A stretch of 64,000 nucleotides of DNA from JAIEPM01 sp964546815 (GCA_964546815.1 CAZJLR010000001.1:186001-250000); one strand, 5' to 3'; counted from the stretch's first letter, positions 31,979 through 41,603 are shown. Translations and numbers: made by a program. The notes: a model not told the origin generated them from the letters alone.

Positions 31979-34900
31979 TTAATGAAAATCGCGCGAAGTA
32001 ATTGGAATATCCTCGTCGAGGGCAAGGCGGGGCAATGCGTGCACAGAAATTGAAATAAGGTTGACTACACCTTCTTCAAGTTGAAGTCGTCCTGAAATGG
32101 CAACAAAGTTTTGCCTGAGAATGACGTCTCTATACTCATCAAATACTTGTGGTCGAATAATTACATTGGCAGTTCCACTTTCATCTTCAAGAGTTATAAA
32201 AACGAATCCTTTAGCCGTATGAGGACGTTGCCTACAAATTACGCTGCCTGCAACAGTTAATAGCTCGCCATTTTCTCTTTTAGACAAATCAGCGCAAGTC
32301 ACAATTGAGTTCCGCTTTGCCCATGTGCGAAAAAATACCATAGGATGTTGACCTGTAGAAAGCCCCATAATGTTGTAATCAGCAATAGTCGTTTCAAGGT
32401 CAGTCATGCCGACAAGAAAAGTTTCTTCTTTTCTTGCTATTTTCTCTTCCAACATTTTGAGCAAAGGCAACTCTTCCTTTGTTCGTCCTAACTTAAGTAT
32501 GCGCCAAACTGCCTTGCGCCGCCCTTTGCAAAAGCTGTCAAATGTTCCGGCTTTAGCCAGGCGTTCAAGATCTGCTGTCTTTAAGCCGCTGCGCCTGCAA
32601 ACATCTTCTAGGCTTGTGAATTGACCGCCGCTATTCCATGCAGCTTCCAGATGCTCTCTTGCGCCAGGTCCTAAGCCAGAAACGAAGCGTAAACCTAATC
32701 TAAGTGCAAGAACATTTTCTGCACTTTCTTCAAGTGTACAATTCCAGGCACTGCAAGAAAGATCAATTGGGCGAACTTCAACATTATGCCTGATCGCGTC
32801 TCTTATTAAAGTAGCAGGGCTGTAGAAGCCCATTGGTTGAGCGTTAAGAATGGCACAATAGAATTCAGGTGCAAAGTACAATTTTATGTAAGCAGAAGCA
32901 AAAACAAGTAATGCAAATGAGGCAGCATGACTTTCAGGAAAGCCATAGTTAGCAAATGCTTTTAACTGAAAAGTTATCGTTTCAATTGCCTCTTCGGAAA
33001 AATTGTTTTTGCGCATGCCCTCGGCAAGTTGCGCGCAAACCAGAGCCATTTTCTCAACAGAGCGTTTATGGCTCATTACGCGACGCAGCTGATCTGCCTG
33101 CGAAGGTGTAAAGCCAGCTGCCACCACAGCCAGTTTCATTCCTTGTTCTTGAAACAAGGGCACACCCAGAGTTCTCTTTAAGATTGGTTCAATTGAAGGA
33201 TGCAGATAATGAATAGGCTCTATGCCTCGCCGTCTTCGCAAGTAAGGATGAACAATATTGCCCTGTATTGGCCCGGGGCGAACAATAGCAATTGATACAA
33301 CAATATCGTAAAAGCACTTTGGGCGAATTTTAGGCAAGATGCTCATCTGCGCGCGCGACTCAACTTGAAACACACCGATTGTGTCAGCCTTTTGCATCAT
33401 TTCATAAATCAAAGGATCATTCATATCGAGCTGTGATAAGTCAACCTCAATTCCGCGATGTTGCTTGATTAACTTCAGCCCTTCTTGAATCATAGTCAGC
33501 ATTCCAAGTCCGAGCAAATCAATTTTTATAAGCCCGGCCAAATCAATATCGTCTTTATCCCACTGTATAACAGTGCGACCAGGCATTGAAGCAGCTTCTA
33601 CTGGAACAATAGATCCGATTGGTTCGCCGGAAAGAACAAATCCACCAACGTGTATCGAACGATGCCTGGGTAATTGGTGCAAACCAGCTACCACTTGAAT
33701 AAGCAATTGCACTTTCCTGCAATTTGGGTCTAAACCAGCTCTAGCAGCGCCACCTTCGGCAAGTGTTTTTGCAGCAGATTCAGCTTCTTGATGATGTGCC
33801 TCAGCCGCAAGTTTATCCGCTTGCTCAACGGAAAAATCGAAGATGCGTGCAGCATCACGTACAGCCGAGGCGCCCCTATATGTAATATGCTCACAAACCA
33901 TTGCAGCGTGTTCTCTGCCGTATTTTTCATAAACATACTGCAAGACTTTTTCACGTTCCTGGTGTGCAATATCAAGATCGATATCTGGAGGCTCGTTCCT
34001 GTCTTCAGAAATAAATCTTTCAAAAAGCAAATCCATTTCAATCGGGTCTACTGCAGTAATTTTCAAGCAATAACACACAGCGGAATTAGCAGCAGAACCA
34101 CGCCCCTGTACAGCTATTCCACTTTGCTCTGCAAATCTGATAATGTCCCACATAATCAAGAAATAGGGAGAAAGGTCAAGCTTAATGATCAAGCCCAACT
34201 CGTGCTTTAGCTGGGCAATTTGTTTTTCGCTAAGGCGACTACCATAACGCTCATAAGCGCCAAACCAACATAGTTTTTGCAAAAGCTCATTCATAAGAGC
34301 TTTTGAGCTAGGGGGAGAGACTGTGCTGTCATTGAAAGCAGGGGTAGAATTTAGATGGTATGAATTGTTCGCTTCAAAAACAGAGGGCGAATCTAGCATA
34401 CTGATATTAAAAGCGGGGTAGTGGGGATCCATTTCTGAATCCCCACTAGTTCGGCGGGAAGAAAAACTTGTAGTCAGGGCGCTTTCAGCATGTGCAATGG
34501 CAGCACTTTGAGCTTTAAGAGCCAGATATTTTTGAGCTTGACTCAAATCAATTTGAGGCAACTCGGGTTTTAGCAAACCAAGGCGAAACTCGCAGCGCTC
34601 TGCCACAACGAGAGTGTTTTTAATACCTTCAGGATGATGCTTCCACTGCTGCTCCATTTCCAAGGCTGACTTGAGGTACCAGCTGCCGTTTGGACGAAGT
34701 CGTCGACCTGCCGTGCTTAGCGTGACTTCGTGCCTCAAGCATGTAAGAACATCGTGAATAATGCGCTTTTGCGGATAAGCATAATGAGCATTGTTTGTCA
34801 CCACCCACGGTACTGATAAAGCCGAAGCAATTTCGTAGAGGTGTTTGCAAATTATAGATTCTTGAGCAAGGTTGTGGTCCCACAGTTCAAGATAGAAATT

Positions 34901-35404
34901 ATCACCATAGATTTCCAGAAATTGCTTGCAGACTTTAACAGCTTCATCAATTTTACCTTTAGCTATTAAAGATGGAATTTTGCCATGCGGGCAACCGGAC
35001 AGAACAATAATTCCATCAGAGTACTTTGAAAGCTCCTCCATTTTGATGCGCGGAGAACCACGACTGCAACTCATTCGCGCGCCAGTAATCAATCGGCAGA
35101 TATTTTTATAGCCATGCAATGATTTTGCCAGGGCTATGATGTGTTCGTCGCCCTCCATACTGAGCTCAGCACCGATAATTGCATTAACATTCAAATCCCT
35201 CCCTGCTTGAGCAAAACGAACAGCACCACCGAGATCGTCATGATCTGTAAGTGCTAGAGCTGAAAGTCCTATAAGTTGTGCACGTTGGATGAGTTCTTCT
35301 GGACTAGAGGCGCCATCGAGAAGTGAAAATGCTGAGTGACAATGTAATTCTGCATATTGCACTTTAGTCAAAGAAGCCATCGAGATGCCAGGAATTGGCA
35401 TCAT
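31979..35404 (-). CDS. dnaE2: Error-prone DNA polymerase III alpha subunit DnaE2
   Basis: 1141 residues, the usual DnaE2 size. A PHP domain opens the protein (ELHCHSAFSLLDGASSPEEL, then LALTDHDDLGG). The polymerase active site PPDIDLDIAHQER lies near residue 470, with the palm and fingers after it, and a C-terminal OB fold follows (about 1015-1125). It lacks the beta-clamp and tau-binding tail of replicative DnaE. A Ser/Asn-rich insertion of about 70 residues interrupts the domain near 310-380. Family role: translesion synthesis with ImuB. It overlaps the end of imuB by 41 bases, so the genes are coupled. ATG 35380 (MASLTK) is an alternative start. Confidence 0.93.
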   Translation of the reverse strand: MMPIPGISMASLTKVQYAELHCHSAFSLLDGASSPEELIQRAQLIGLSALALTDHDDLGGAVRFAQAGRDLNVNAIIGAELSMEGDEHIIALAKSLHGYKNICRLITGARMSCSRGSPRIKMEELSKYSDGIIVLSGCPHGKIPSLIAKGKIDEAVKVCKQFLEIYGDNFYLELWDHNLAQESIICKHLYEIASALSVPWVVTNNAHYAYPQKRIIHDVLTCLRHEVTLSTAGRRLRPNGSWYLKSALEMEQQWKHHPEGIKNTLVVAERCEFRLGLLKPELPQIDLSQAQKYLALKAQSAAIAHAESALTTSFSSRRTSGDSEMDPHYPAFNISMLDSPSVFEANNSYHLNSTPAFNDSTVSPPSSKALMNELLQKLCWFGAYERYGSRLSEKQIAQLKHELGLIIKLDLSPYFLIMWDIIRFAEQSGIAVQGRGSAANSAVCYCLKITAVDPIEMDLLFERFISEDRNEPPDIDLDIAHQEREKVLQYVYEKYGREHAAMVCEHITYRGASAVRDAARIFDFSVEQADKLAAEAHHQEAESAAKTLAEGGAARAGLDPNCRKVQLLIQVVAGLHQLPRHRSIHVGGFVLSGEPIGSIVPVEAASMPGRTVIQWDKDDIDLAGLIKIDLLGLGMLTMIQEGLKLIKQHRGIEVDLSQLDMNDPLIYEMMQKADTIGVFQVESRAQMSILPKIRPKCFYDIVVSIAIVRPGPIQGNIVHPYLRRRRGIEPIHYLHPSIEPILKRTLGVPLFQEQGMKLAVVAAGFTPSQADQLRRVMSHKRSVEKMALVCAQLAEGMRKNNFSEEAIETITFQLKAFANYGFPESHAASFALLVFASAYIKLYFAPEFYCAILNAQPMGFYSPATLIRDAIRHNVEVRPIDLSCSAWNCTLEESAENVLALRLGLRFVSGLGPGAREHLEAAWNSGGQFTSLEDVCRRSGLKTADLERLAKAGTFDSFCKGRRKAVWRILKLGRTKEELPLLKMLEEKIARKEETFLVGMTDLETTIADYNIMGLSTGQHPMVFFRTWAKRNSIVTCADLSKRENGELLTVAGSVICRQRPHTAKGFVFITLEDESGTANVIIRPQVFDEYRDVILRQNFVAISGRLQLEEGVVNLISISVHALPRLALDEDIPITSRDFH

Positions 35405-37046
35405 GATCGTGAATTAGCAAAACCAGGTAGCTATCACAACTTAGAGTATCGTTAGACTTCCTCCTTTCATTGCTAAGACGTGAGCTTCGTGCGCGCTCGT
35501 TGCAAGCTTCTATCAAAGCTATGTAATAAGACTTACGCACAGGTTTATCCCACCATAAGCCAGAAAGTTTTTCAGGCTCGGTGAGCTCTTTTATTTTGTG
35601 CCAGCGCCCCTGATATGTAATTGATGTGGGCGTTTTCCCCTGGTATTCGACCATCACTGGGTCGAGATTGGTAGATTTTTTGAGAATCAGCCCACAAGCA
35701 AGAGCAGAAGCGCCGACATCAGAATTGCCAAAATTTATACTTATCGGCAAAACTGAATCAGTTTTTTCAACTAAAGGTTGAAAACTTGCAGCCAACTCAG
35801 GAATGTGTTGGTCGTTAGCCACAGGTCTAAGTACAGCTTTATTGCCAAGTCGTGTGACAAAGCGTTGAAGCAGCAAGGCGAAAGGTTCTGCCTGAGCATC
35901 GTTGGTATTGCTTTCAACAGCAAAAGATGTTGAACTTGTTGTTGTAGATTGCTTTTGAGGCAGCCCTTTAAGCAAAGACATTCCTGGCTTTACTATTTTT
36001 ACTTTATTTTGTGTCCATCGTTCAATTTGAGTTTGCGTCACCTCCACATGTATACCAGTGTATTCGCGTAAAAGAGGCGTAGCCTCTAAAGAAAGCTTGA
36101 TTAGCTCAAGCAAAAATTTTGTATTGTTGGAAGGGCGAAGTAGTTTTAGCGGACGTTCGTTGAATTTATCGTTGTCGTTGAAAAAAGAAATATTCAACTC
36201 TTCAGCTAAGAGCCCCTGTTCTTTCAGCTTTGAGCAGATACTCTCAAGCATTGATTTGAGAATAAATTTTGTTTGGTCTAAAGATTCAACTGGAAAGTTG
36301 AGATCGACAGATGACTCGTATACTTCAGGTGCAACAACGATTTGTGCTTGAGTTTTGTCTAGCCCTTCGGCAAGATCTAGCGCCAGAAGCCCTTCTTTTC
36401 CAAAGCGTTCATGCAATTCATCGCTTGGAATTTGCAATAATTGACCAATTGTTTTTATGCCCAAACTGATGAGTGTATCGTGCATGTCCGCTGAGATAGG
36501 CATGTGTTGTACAGAAAGCGCAGATAGAAATTCTTTGTCTTTGCCTGCTGGAACAATGCAATATTTGCTACGTTTGTATTTGCTTGCTACTTGAGCAGCA
36601 AAAGCAGTATCAGCAATTCCAATTTGCATTTCAGGAAAACCGGCAGTATTAACCAGTTTTTGTACCAAACGGCAGAATTTATTTTCACCTCCTAAATGAG
36701 TAAGACCACTTGCGTCCAACAAGAAGCTGCCATTATCAAGACTGCTTATCTGTGGTGAAGCCATAACCAGGCGTTGTACTACCTGGCTTTCCAATTTTTT
36801 GTACAATGCTTCGTCATACTCCCTCCAGAGTAGATTTGCGCAAACAGCTTTGGCTTCTGAAAATTTCATTCCGGGGTAAACCCGTTGCAAGCTGGCTTCT
36901 TTTGAACAAAGCAAGACTTTAGCGCGATTACCAGTGCCAGAAAGTAGAGCTAATGGTTGTGACTTGAGCTCAGGCTCAGCCTTTAGATGTGCGACGATCT
37001 GGAATCTGGGGATGCGTAAACAAGCGATTCGGCACGGAAGAACCAA
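35364..37046 (-). CDS. imuB: Catalytically dead Y-family polymerase ImuB
   Basis: 560 residues from the TTG at 37046, chosen because GGAGG (37057-37053) sits 6 bases before it; an ATG at 37076 would add 10 residues. The N-terminus PCRIACLRIPRFQIVAHLKA lacks the Asp residues of an active Y-family polymerase, as in ImuB. The fold is otherwise kept, with the helix-hairpin-helix region LISLGIKTIGQLLQIP. The C-terminal ImuB-specific part ends LSGLWWDKPVRKSYYIALIEA. Known role: an adaptor that joins DnaE2 and the clamp. It overlaps imuA upstream and dnaE2 downstream, giving a tightly coupled imuA-imuB-dnaE2 operon. Confidence 0.9.
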   Translation of the reverse strand: MVLPCRIACLRIPRFQIVAHLKAEPELKSQPLALLSGTGNRAKVLLCSKEASLQRVYPGMKFSEAKAVCANLLWREYDEALYKKLESQVVQRLVMASPQISSLDNGSFLLDASGLTHLGGENKFCRLVQKLVNTAGFPEMQIGIADTAFAAQVASKYKRSKYCIVPAGKDKEFLSALSVQHMPISADMHDTLISLGIKTIGQLLQIPSDELHERFGKEGLLALDLAEGLDKTQAQIVVAPEVYESSVDLNFPVESLDQTKFILKSMLESICSKLKEQGLLAEELNISFFNDNDKFNERPLKLLRPSNNTKFLLELIKLSLEATPLLREYTGIHVEVTQTQIERWTQNKVKIVKPGMSLLKGLPQKQSTTTSSTSFAVESNTNDAQAEPFALLLQRFVTRLGNKAVLRPVANDQHIPELAASFQPLVEKTDSVLPISINFGNSDVGASALACGLILKKSTNLDPVMVEYQGKTPTSITYQGRWHKIKELTEPEKLSGLWWDKPVRKSYYIALIEACNERARSSRLSNERRKSNDTLSCDSYLVLLIHDHDANSWHLDGFFD

Positions 37047-37869
37047 GGTTGACCTCCACTTCTTGTGAGAGCCCATCGCGCCAGGCGCTGAGTCTAATGG
37101 TAGGGACGATCATGGCGATGCCATTTAAGCCAGCTTCACAGCGAATAGCCATACCGCGATTGAAAATAAAGCGAGCATGGCAGCCCCAATTATTAGAAGC
37201 ACCTTCAGCTGCTGGATTTTTCACTTTGCCGGCTTCGGCTTCTTTGCTCGATTCAAGTGAGGGACTCAAGCCACTATCAGAAGCAATAATCAAAGCTGCT
37301 TTCGATTTATCGAGCGCGCGCTGCAAACGGGCATAAATTCGACTTGGGACAGAGCTGTAACCCATGCCCAAATTTTTCTTTCCAGAAAGATTGTTGTTGC
37401 CTAAATCAAGAATTACAACATCAAAAGCATTGCTGCGGATAAATTGATCGGCACTCCAGATTGACTCTTGAACAAGCATATTTTTCTTGGAAATAAGAGG
37501 CAAAACTGTAGAGTCAGCATTTGCAATTTTCTCTTCTGGACGAACAATCCAAAACTTACCGGAATTTGGCGTTTCAACGGATGCCCAGTCGGCTGGATAG
37601 AGTTTGCCTTCGCAATCTATGTAAGCAACATTCAGACCTTGTGCGCACCAATGTGCTACAGCATTACGAAGAAGAGTTGTTTTACCTGATGAGAGAGGAC
37701 CGCTCCACTCTGTAATACGCTTACGAGCAATACCACGAGTAATACCTGAGTCTATAGCTTCAACTGAAGTGCTTATATTCCGTTGACGATTACTATTGCT
37801 AAGCCATTTGCCTGGGAAGAGATGCTCAAGCTGCTGTTTTAGAGCCTCCACACGATCTTGCATACTCAT
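36976..37869 (-). CDS. imuA: ImuA, RecA-like mutasome accessory protein
   Basis: 297 residues from ATG 37869, with GAGG at about 8 bases before it; a longer frame to 37923 lacks a ribosome site. The central part is RecA-like: Walker A GPLSSGKTTLLRNAVAHW near residue 60, then a hydrophobic strand and VVILDLGNN as Walker B. The C-terminus SVPNRLFTHPQIPDRRTSKG overlaps the imuB start. Known role: it promotes the ImuB/DnaE2 mutagenic repair complex. I found no recognisable LexA site in front of it, so SOS control is not shown by the sequence. Confidence 0.85.
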   Translation of the reverse strand: MSMQDRVEALKQQLEHLFPGKWLSNSNRQRNISTSVEAIDSGITRGIARKRITEWSGPLSSGKTTLLRNAVAHWCAQGLNVAYIDCEGKLYPADWASVETPNSGKFWIVRPEEKIANADSTVLPLISKKNMLVQESIWSADQFIRSNAFDVVILDLGNNNLSGKKNLGMGYSSVPSRIYARLQRALDKSKAALIIASDSGLSPSLESSKEAEAGKVKNPAAEGASNNWGCHARFIFNRGMAIRCEAGLNGIAMIVPTIRLSAWRDGLSQEVEVNLGSSVPNRLFTHPQIPDRRTSKG

Positions 37870-37903
37870 TGTTGCTTCCTCTTTCCAGTGGCGAACTACT
37901 AAA

Positions 37904-38032
37904 ATGACCGATAACACGCGCACAGCCGAGACCCTGGACTTTACTCCAGAGACAGCAAAGATTAGGTGGATTGTTCCAAGCCAGTTAAAATCAACGTCTG
38001 AGTCAGATAATCACTCAGACTATTCTTTTTAA
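37904..38032 (+). CDS. Possible small ORF divergent from imuA (42 residues)
   Basis: ATG 37904 to TAA 38030-38032, starting MTDNTRTAETLDFTPET and ending in a Ser/Asp-rich tail. It starts 34 bases upstream of the imuA start, on the other strand. The 3' part of the frame overlaps a good plus-strand terminator at 37996-38030, so a plus-strand transcript probably ends here. There is no clear Shine-Dalgarno sequence. It could equally be a non-coding RNA antisense to the imuA leader. Confidence 0.25.
   Translation: MTDNTRTAETLDFTPETAKIRWIVPSQLKSTSESDNHSDYSF
37996..38030 (+). terminator. Intrinsic terminator on the plus strand, upstream of imuA
   Basis: GTCTGAGT (37996-38003) pairs perfectly with ACTCAGAC (38013-38020) over a 9-base loop, then TATTCTTTTT. 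Read on the minus strand there is no T run, so it acts on a plus-strand transcript. Confidence 0.65.
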
Positions 38033-38633
38033 CTTGCAGGCAACAGGACTGAATACGGCTCGGGAACTGGGCTGCGTTGGTTTATTTGATAACTTGTGTT
38101 GGTATAACTATTAAGCCATACGCCTGTATGGTTAGTCAATCCCTTTGCAACACAAAACTTTCTCTTCAAGCAAATTTTCTGCTTACCAGACAGTGCAGAA
38201 AAGATCCTTCTGCGTAGGCTAAAAAGCCCGCCCCTTGAGACTTACAGCCTCAGCGCCCATCTCCTGACAGCCCCGAAACGGTTACCATACAAAGTTGCAA
38301 AGCAGTCGCTTCAGATACCATACAAAGCAAATCGCATGACTCAAAACAGTTTTTCGAAAACGCATATTTAAGGATAGCGACTTTTCTGCTGTTCAATTCC
38401 ACATATCCAGCCAGGTAATTCTGTGCGAACCTCTAATTAGTTGAATTTGAATGAAGCATCGGTAGTGCTTCCTCTTTGGTAGCAGTGGGGACTTTTTACT
38501 ATATGAACATCTTAAGAGACTTCTTTTCACCCATCTTTTCATTGATCAAAGATGCTTTCAGTCCAGTCCAGCAAAAACCGGCAGCGTGCCCTATTCGTGT
38601 ACGCTCGGGCTATTAACCTTTTAAGACCGCAAA
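38033..38633. other. Long non-coding stretch downstream of the terminator
   Basis: No supported gene in 600 bases. Visible signals: the inverted repeat CCATAC-GCCT-GTATGG at 38116-38131; a 12-base direct repeat TACCATACAAAG at 38283-38294 and 38316-38327; and a possible 37-residue ORF at 38503-38616 (MNILRDFFSPIFSLIKDAF start, hydrophobic, weak ribosome site). It could hold an RNA gene or regulatory sites; nothing matches a known RNA family that I recognise. Confidence 0.5.
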
Positions 38634-39593
38634 CTATTTCCGATGCACTTCAGCAAACTCTTCCGCTGAGGCTGAGCCTCTTTCACGATCTGCCTTGCGA
38701 CCGCTGCTTATAAATCGTCTATCAATAGTCAACGGAAAAATACTGTGCCTCATCCGGTAAATCAAAGTAAAACCGGTAACACAAGCCAATAGAGCTGAAA
38801 CAATCAAGCCAGCGCAAACATACAAAGCTGTTCGCAGCAGATTATTTAGCTCGGCTACTTGGCCCTTCAATTCGCTCAGCGGCTGGGCTACGCCAGTAAC
38901 AGGCTGCTGAATGTTGTCCATCTGCGTACTGAGCTTCTGCAATTGCCCATGCATCTGCTGAACCAGACCTTGCACCGACCGCATTTGATCGTTAACGCCA
39001 CCCACGCTCTCTTCGACAGCTCGGAGCGGCTTAACCACATCTAGAAGAGGCTGCTTAAGAGTAACAATTGGCTTTTCCAACTCTTTCATTTGCACGCGCA
39101 TGCCAGCCAGGTCGCCACGAATTTTAGACAACTCACGAATGTCTGGGTGCATTCCAACTACAGTTTGAAGGTCTTTATGCAAATAATCGAGGTCTACTGA
39201 AAGTCTTTGAACACCAGGCAAATCTTTTGAGACCTGGTTCAAGCTTGTATTGATTTCGGCAAGCTGCTCATGCGAAGCACCGATTTGATTTTCAACACCA
39301 GTCATTTTGCTTTCGAGACGGGCAAAAGCAGGCTCAAGACTGTCCATCGGACGCTGCAATTCGCGAATATTTTGCTGCAAGTCAACAACATTCTGTCTTA
39401 ATTTCCAAATTGGACGAACAATTCTCTTGATTGGATGAAAGCCAACAATAGGCTCGTTCCATTCTTTCAATTGTTCGTCGCTTGGTTTGAATCCTTGCGT
39501 GGATTTAATAGTCTCGTTTTGATCGGCAGCCTGAGCTGCCGCAGACGAAACGAAAATTAGCGCAGCCAATAACCCTACGTATTGATATTTCAC
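38634..39593 (-). CDS. Exported coiled-coil protein with C-terminal membrane anchor
   Basis: 319 residues. A signal peptide with AxA-type cleavage region (VSSAAAQAADQ, residues ~16-26) is followed by a long helical region (~55-250). It is rich in Leu, Gln and regularly spaced Pro, with repeated segments of the type LxxPxxxLxxxVxxL. A membrane segment near residues 255-280 (ALYVCAGLIVSALLACVTGF) precedes a short basic tail. The topology suggests a periplasmic coiled-coil rod fixed to the inner membrane. I recognise no family. It lies downstream of the AI-2E family permease on the same strand and may share its transcript. Confidence 0.7.
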   Translation of the reverse strand: MKYQYVGLLAALIFVSSAAAQAADQNETIKSTQGFKPSDEQLKEWNEPIVGFHPIKRIVRPIWKLRQNVVDLQQNIRELQRPMDSLEPAFARLESKMTGVENQIGASHEQLAEINTSLNQVSKDLPGVQRLSVDLDYLHKDLQTVVGMHPDIRELSKIRGDLAGMRVQMKELEKPIVTLKQPLLDVVKPLRAVEESVGGVNDQMRSVQGLVQQMHGQLQKLSTQMDNIQQPVTGVAQPLSELKGQVAELNNLLRTALYVCAGLIVSALLACVTGFTLIYRMRHSIFPLTIDRRFISSGRKADRERGSASAEEFAEVHRK

Positions 39594-39736
39594 GGTGAGC
39601 CCTTTGCCATAGCGTGGCCATTATAGCGAAATGGACGCAAGCAACAAATAATAGTTTCCGAGAAAAGCCTGCATTTAGCTATTTAAATGCGCCAAATCTT
39701 TCACGGGAAAGCTTCTACGGGTTACGAGCAGACAGC

Positions 39737-40921
39737 TCAAAGAATATCTGTCGCGGTGGCTTCGGATTCAAGATTACTATCTTCTACAACCGCAGACGTG
39801 CTTCTTTCCTCAGCCTGAGTGCTATTTTGAGAATGCCCATCAGCCCAAGTTGCTCTTAAATGAGTGAAAAAAACGTTGCTAACACATGCCACAGGCAAAG
39901 CAAATATTATGCCCAGAGTGCCATCAAGCCTGGCTCCAATCATAATGGCAAGAAATATCATAATAGGGTGCAAACCGATTACATTGCCGATATATCTCGG
40001 TGCCACCAAATTGTCCTTAAACTGCTGCAGGGCTGTAAAAATCACAGTCAAAATAATCATATGGGCAAAATGATTTCCCGGTAAATTCATTCCGTGAAAG
40101 CCAACAGATAAAAGTGCAGGCAGAAAACCAATGGGCGGGCCAATCACAGGCATAATTTCCATAACTGCAAGAAAAATGCTGAGCAACAACGCATACTGCA
40201 CACCTAGAGCTGAATAAACAATCAGCATCATTAGCCCGAATGCAATAGCCAGAACCAACTGTCCTCGAAAAAACGACTGCAAGCTACTATCTGCATCGCT
40301 AGCCACTGCGCGCAAGAATGCCTGATGCTTAAGCGGAAACAGCTGAATAAGCGAATCTGTAATTTTAGAACCATCAAGCAAGAAGTAAAAAGTAACAACA
40401 GATATGGAAATCCAATATGCGAGCCAGGTCATCGTCCCCATCGCGACATCGCTCACTCGCGTAAGCAAAACGCTTGCATCAGGCTTGGGCAAATTAGCAA
40501 CCACATTGTTCAATATGTCGACTGCTTTGATATCTATCTGATAAGTGTGAAATTTCTGTTCAAGTGGCACCATCATCAAAGTCAGCTTTTGCACCCCATC
40601 AGGAATGGCATTGAAAGTGGTTTGCACCAATTGAGTAACCTGCATCACCACCGCCGGAACAATAAGCAAAGTACTCAAGCTAATGACTGCCAGCATTGAC
40701 ACATAAACAAGCACAACTGCAACAGCTCTATTCTTGAGTCGCTTCTCAAGCCAATCTACAAGATTGATCACCATATACGAAAGCACTAGCGCAATGCCGA
40801 GAATGCGCAATATGTCTCCGAAATAAAATCCGATCATACAAACAAGTGAAAGGAGCAACAAAAGCAGCACCGTGATTACCAGTTGGCGCTGAAAGATCAA
40901 TAATTGCTCGGCTTCTTTCAT
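39737..40921 (-). CDS. AI-2E family transporter (PerM/YdiK/TqsA-like)
   Basis: 394 residues with about eight membrane segments. The family signature is visible: a double hydrophobic start (VITVLLLLLLSLVCMIGFYF), a long extracytoplasmic middle of about 100 residues, and the end pattern QQFKDNLVAPRYIGNVIGLHPIMIFLAIMIG, typical of the superfamily. Members export various small molecules or act as ion/proton antiporters; AI-2 itself is not shown. The C-terminal ~35 residues are Ser/Glu/Thr-rich and probably cytoplasmic. It lies 7 bases after the TPR gene at 40929-41603, so the two are probably one operon. Confidence 0.88.
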   Translation of the reverse strand: MKEAEQLLIFQRQLVITVLLLLLLSLVCMIGFYFGDILRILGIALVLSYMVINLVDWLEKRLKNRAVAVVLVYVSMLAVISLSTLLIVPAVVMQVTQLVQTTFNAIPDGVQKLTLMMVPLEQKFHTYQIDIKAVDILNNVVANLPKPDASVLLTRVSDVAMGTMTWLAYWISISVVTFYFLLDGSKITDSLIQLFPLKHQAFLRAVASDADSSLQSFFRGQLVLAIAFGLMMLIVYSALGVQYALLLSIFLAVMEIMPVIGPPIGFLPALLSVGFHGMNLPGNHFAHMIILTVIFTALQQFKDNLVAPRYIGNVIGLHPIMIFLAIMIGARLDGTLGIIFALPVACVSNVFFTHLRATWADGHSQNSTQAEERSTSAVVEDSNLESEATATDIL

Positions 40922-40928
40922 TTCATTC

Positions 40929-41603
40929 CTAATGCAGATTCAAGACTTGTTTCAAATAATCGATTTTGCTTTTGATGTCGCCGGCTTCCTTCCCCTGGGG
41001 GTCAAGCTCAATAGTAGTGCGATATTCGCATAAGGCATCATCATATTTTTTCTGTTCTAAAAAACTATCAGCCAGAAGTTTGTGATAGGGCGGCTCAGAT
41101 GGTTTCATCAAAATAGCTAGCTTGACCTCTTCAACTGCATCTTGCGGACGTGACTCTGAAAGCAACACTTGAGCCAGTTTGAAATGATTTTCAGGGTCCA
41201 TCGGGTCAAGCTTCAGCGCTTCACGAAAACTAGCATCAGCCTCAGCCCATTTACTTTGATGCTGCAATATCAGGCCAAGGTTGAAATGATAATTGGCCTT
41301 GTCAGCTTTGAGTTTAATAGCCTGCCTAGCTTCCTTTTCAGCCTCAGGCAATTGTCCAAGCTGTTTTAGAACGAGTCCTAGATTGTTATGAGCAGCCGCC
41401 CCCTGAGGAAAAATCGTAATAGATTTGCGAAATTGCTCCGCGGCTTCTTGAGTTTTACCCTGCCCCAAAAGGCTTGCGCCTTCTTTGTTTAGAGCCCGCG
41501 CCTTTTCTTCAGGGTTTTGCTCTTGACCTTGCGCAAAGCCTGACGGCACAGCACTCAAGCAGGCCAAAAGTATTAAAGCAACGATTTTGTCTGATTTAGG
41601 CAT
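40929..41603 (-). CDS. Exported TPR protein
   Basis: 224 residues: a signal peptide (IVALILLACLSAVPSGFAQG, residues ~7-26) followed by about five tetratricopeptide repeats, each with the usual W/L-G-Y/A-F-A-P spacing, for example AAAHNNLGLVLKQLGQLPEA and ANYHFNLGLILQHQSKWAEA. TPRs bind proteins or peptides; no enzyme domain is present. Co-transcription with the permease gene 7 bases downstream is likely, which suggests it assists that protein at the membrane. The gene is divergent from the hydrolase at 41680. Confidence 0.85.
   Translation of the reverse strand: MPKSDKIVALILLACLSAVPSGFAQGQEQNPEEKARALNKEGASLLGQGKTQEAAEQFRKSITIFPQGAAAHNNLGLVLKQLGQLPEAEKEARQAIKLKADKANYHFNLGLILQHQSKWAEADASFREALKLDPMDPENHFKLAQVLLSESRPQDAVEEVKLAILMKPSEPPYHKLLADSFLEQKKYDDALCEYRTTIELDPQGKEAGDIKSKIDYLKQVLNLH

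Noticed and set aside
35364..37046. Active Y-family polymerase
   Set aside because: The N-terminal catalytic Asp positions are absent, matching ImuB rather than DinB/UmuC.
37870..38000. LexA box upstream of imuA
   Set aside because: No full inverted repeat of a known LexA type; only a half-site-like CGAAC is seen.
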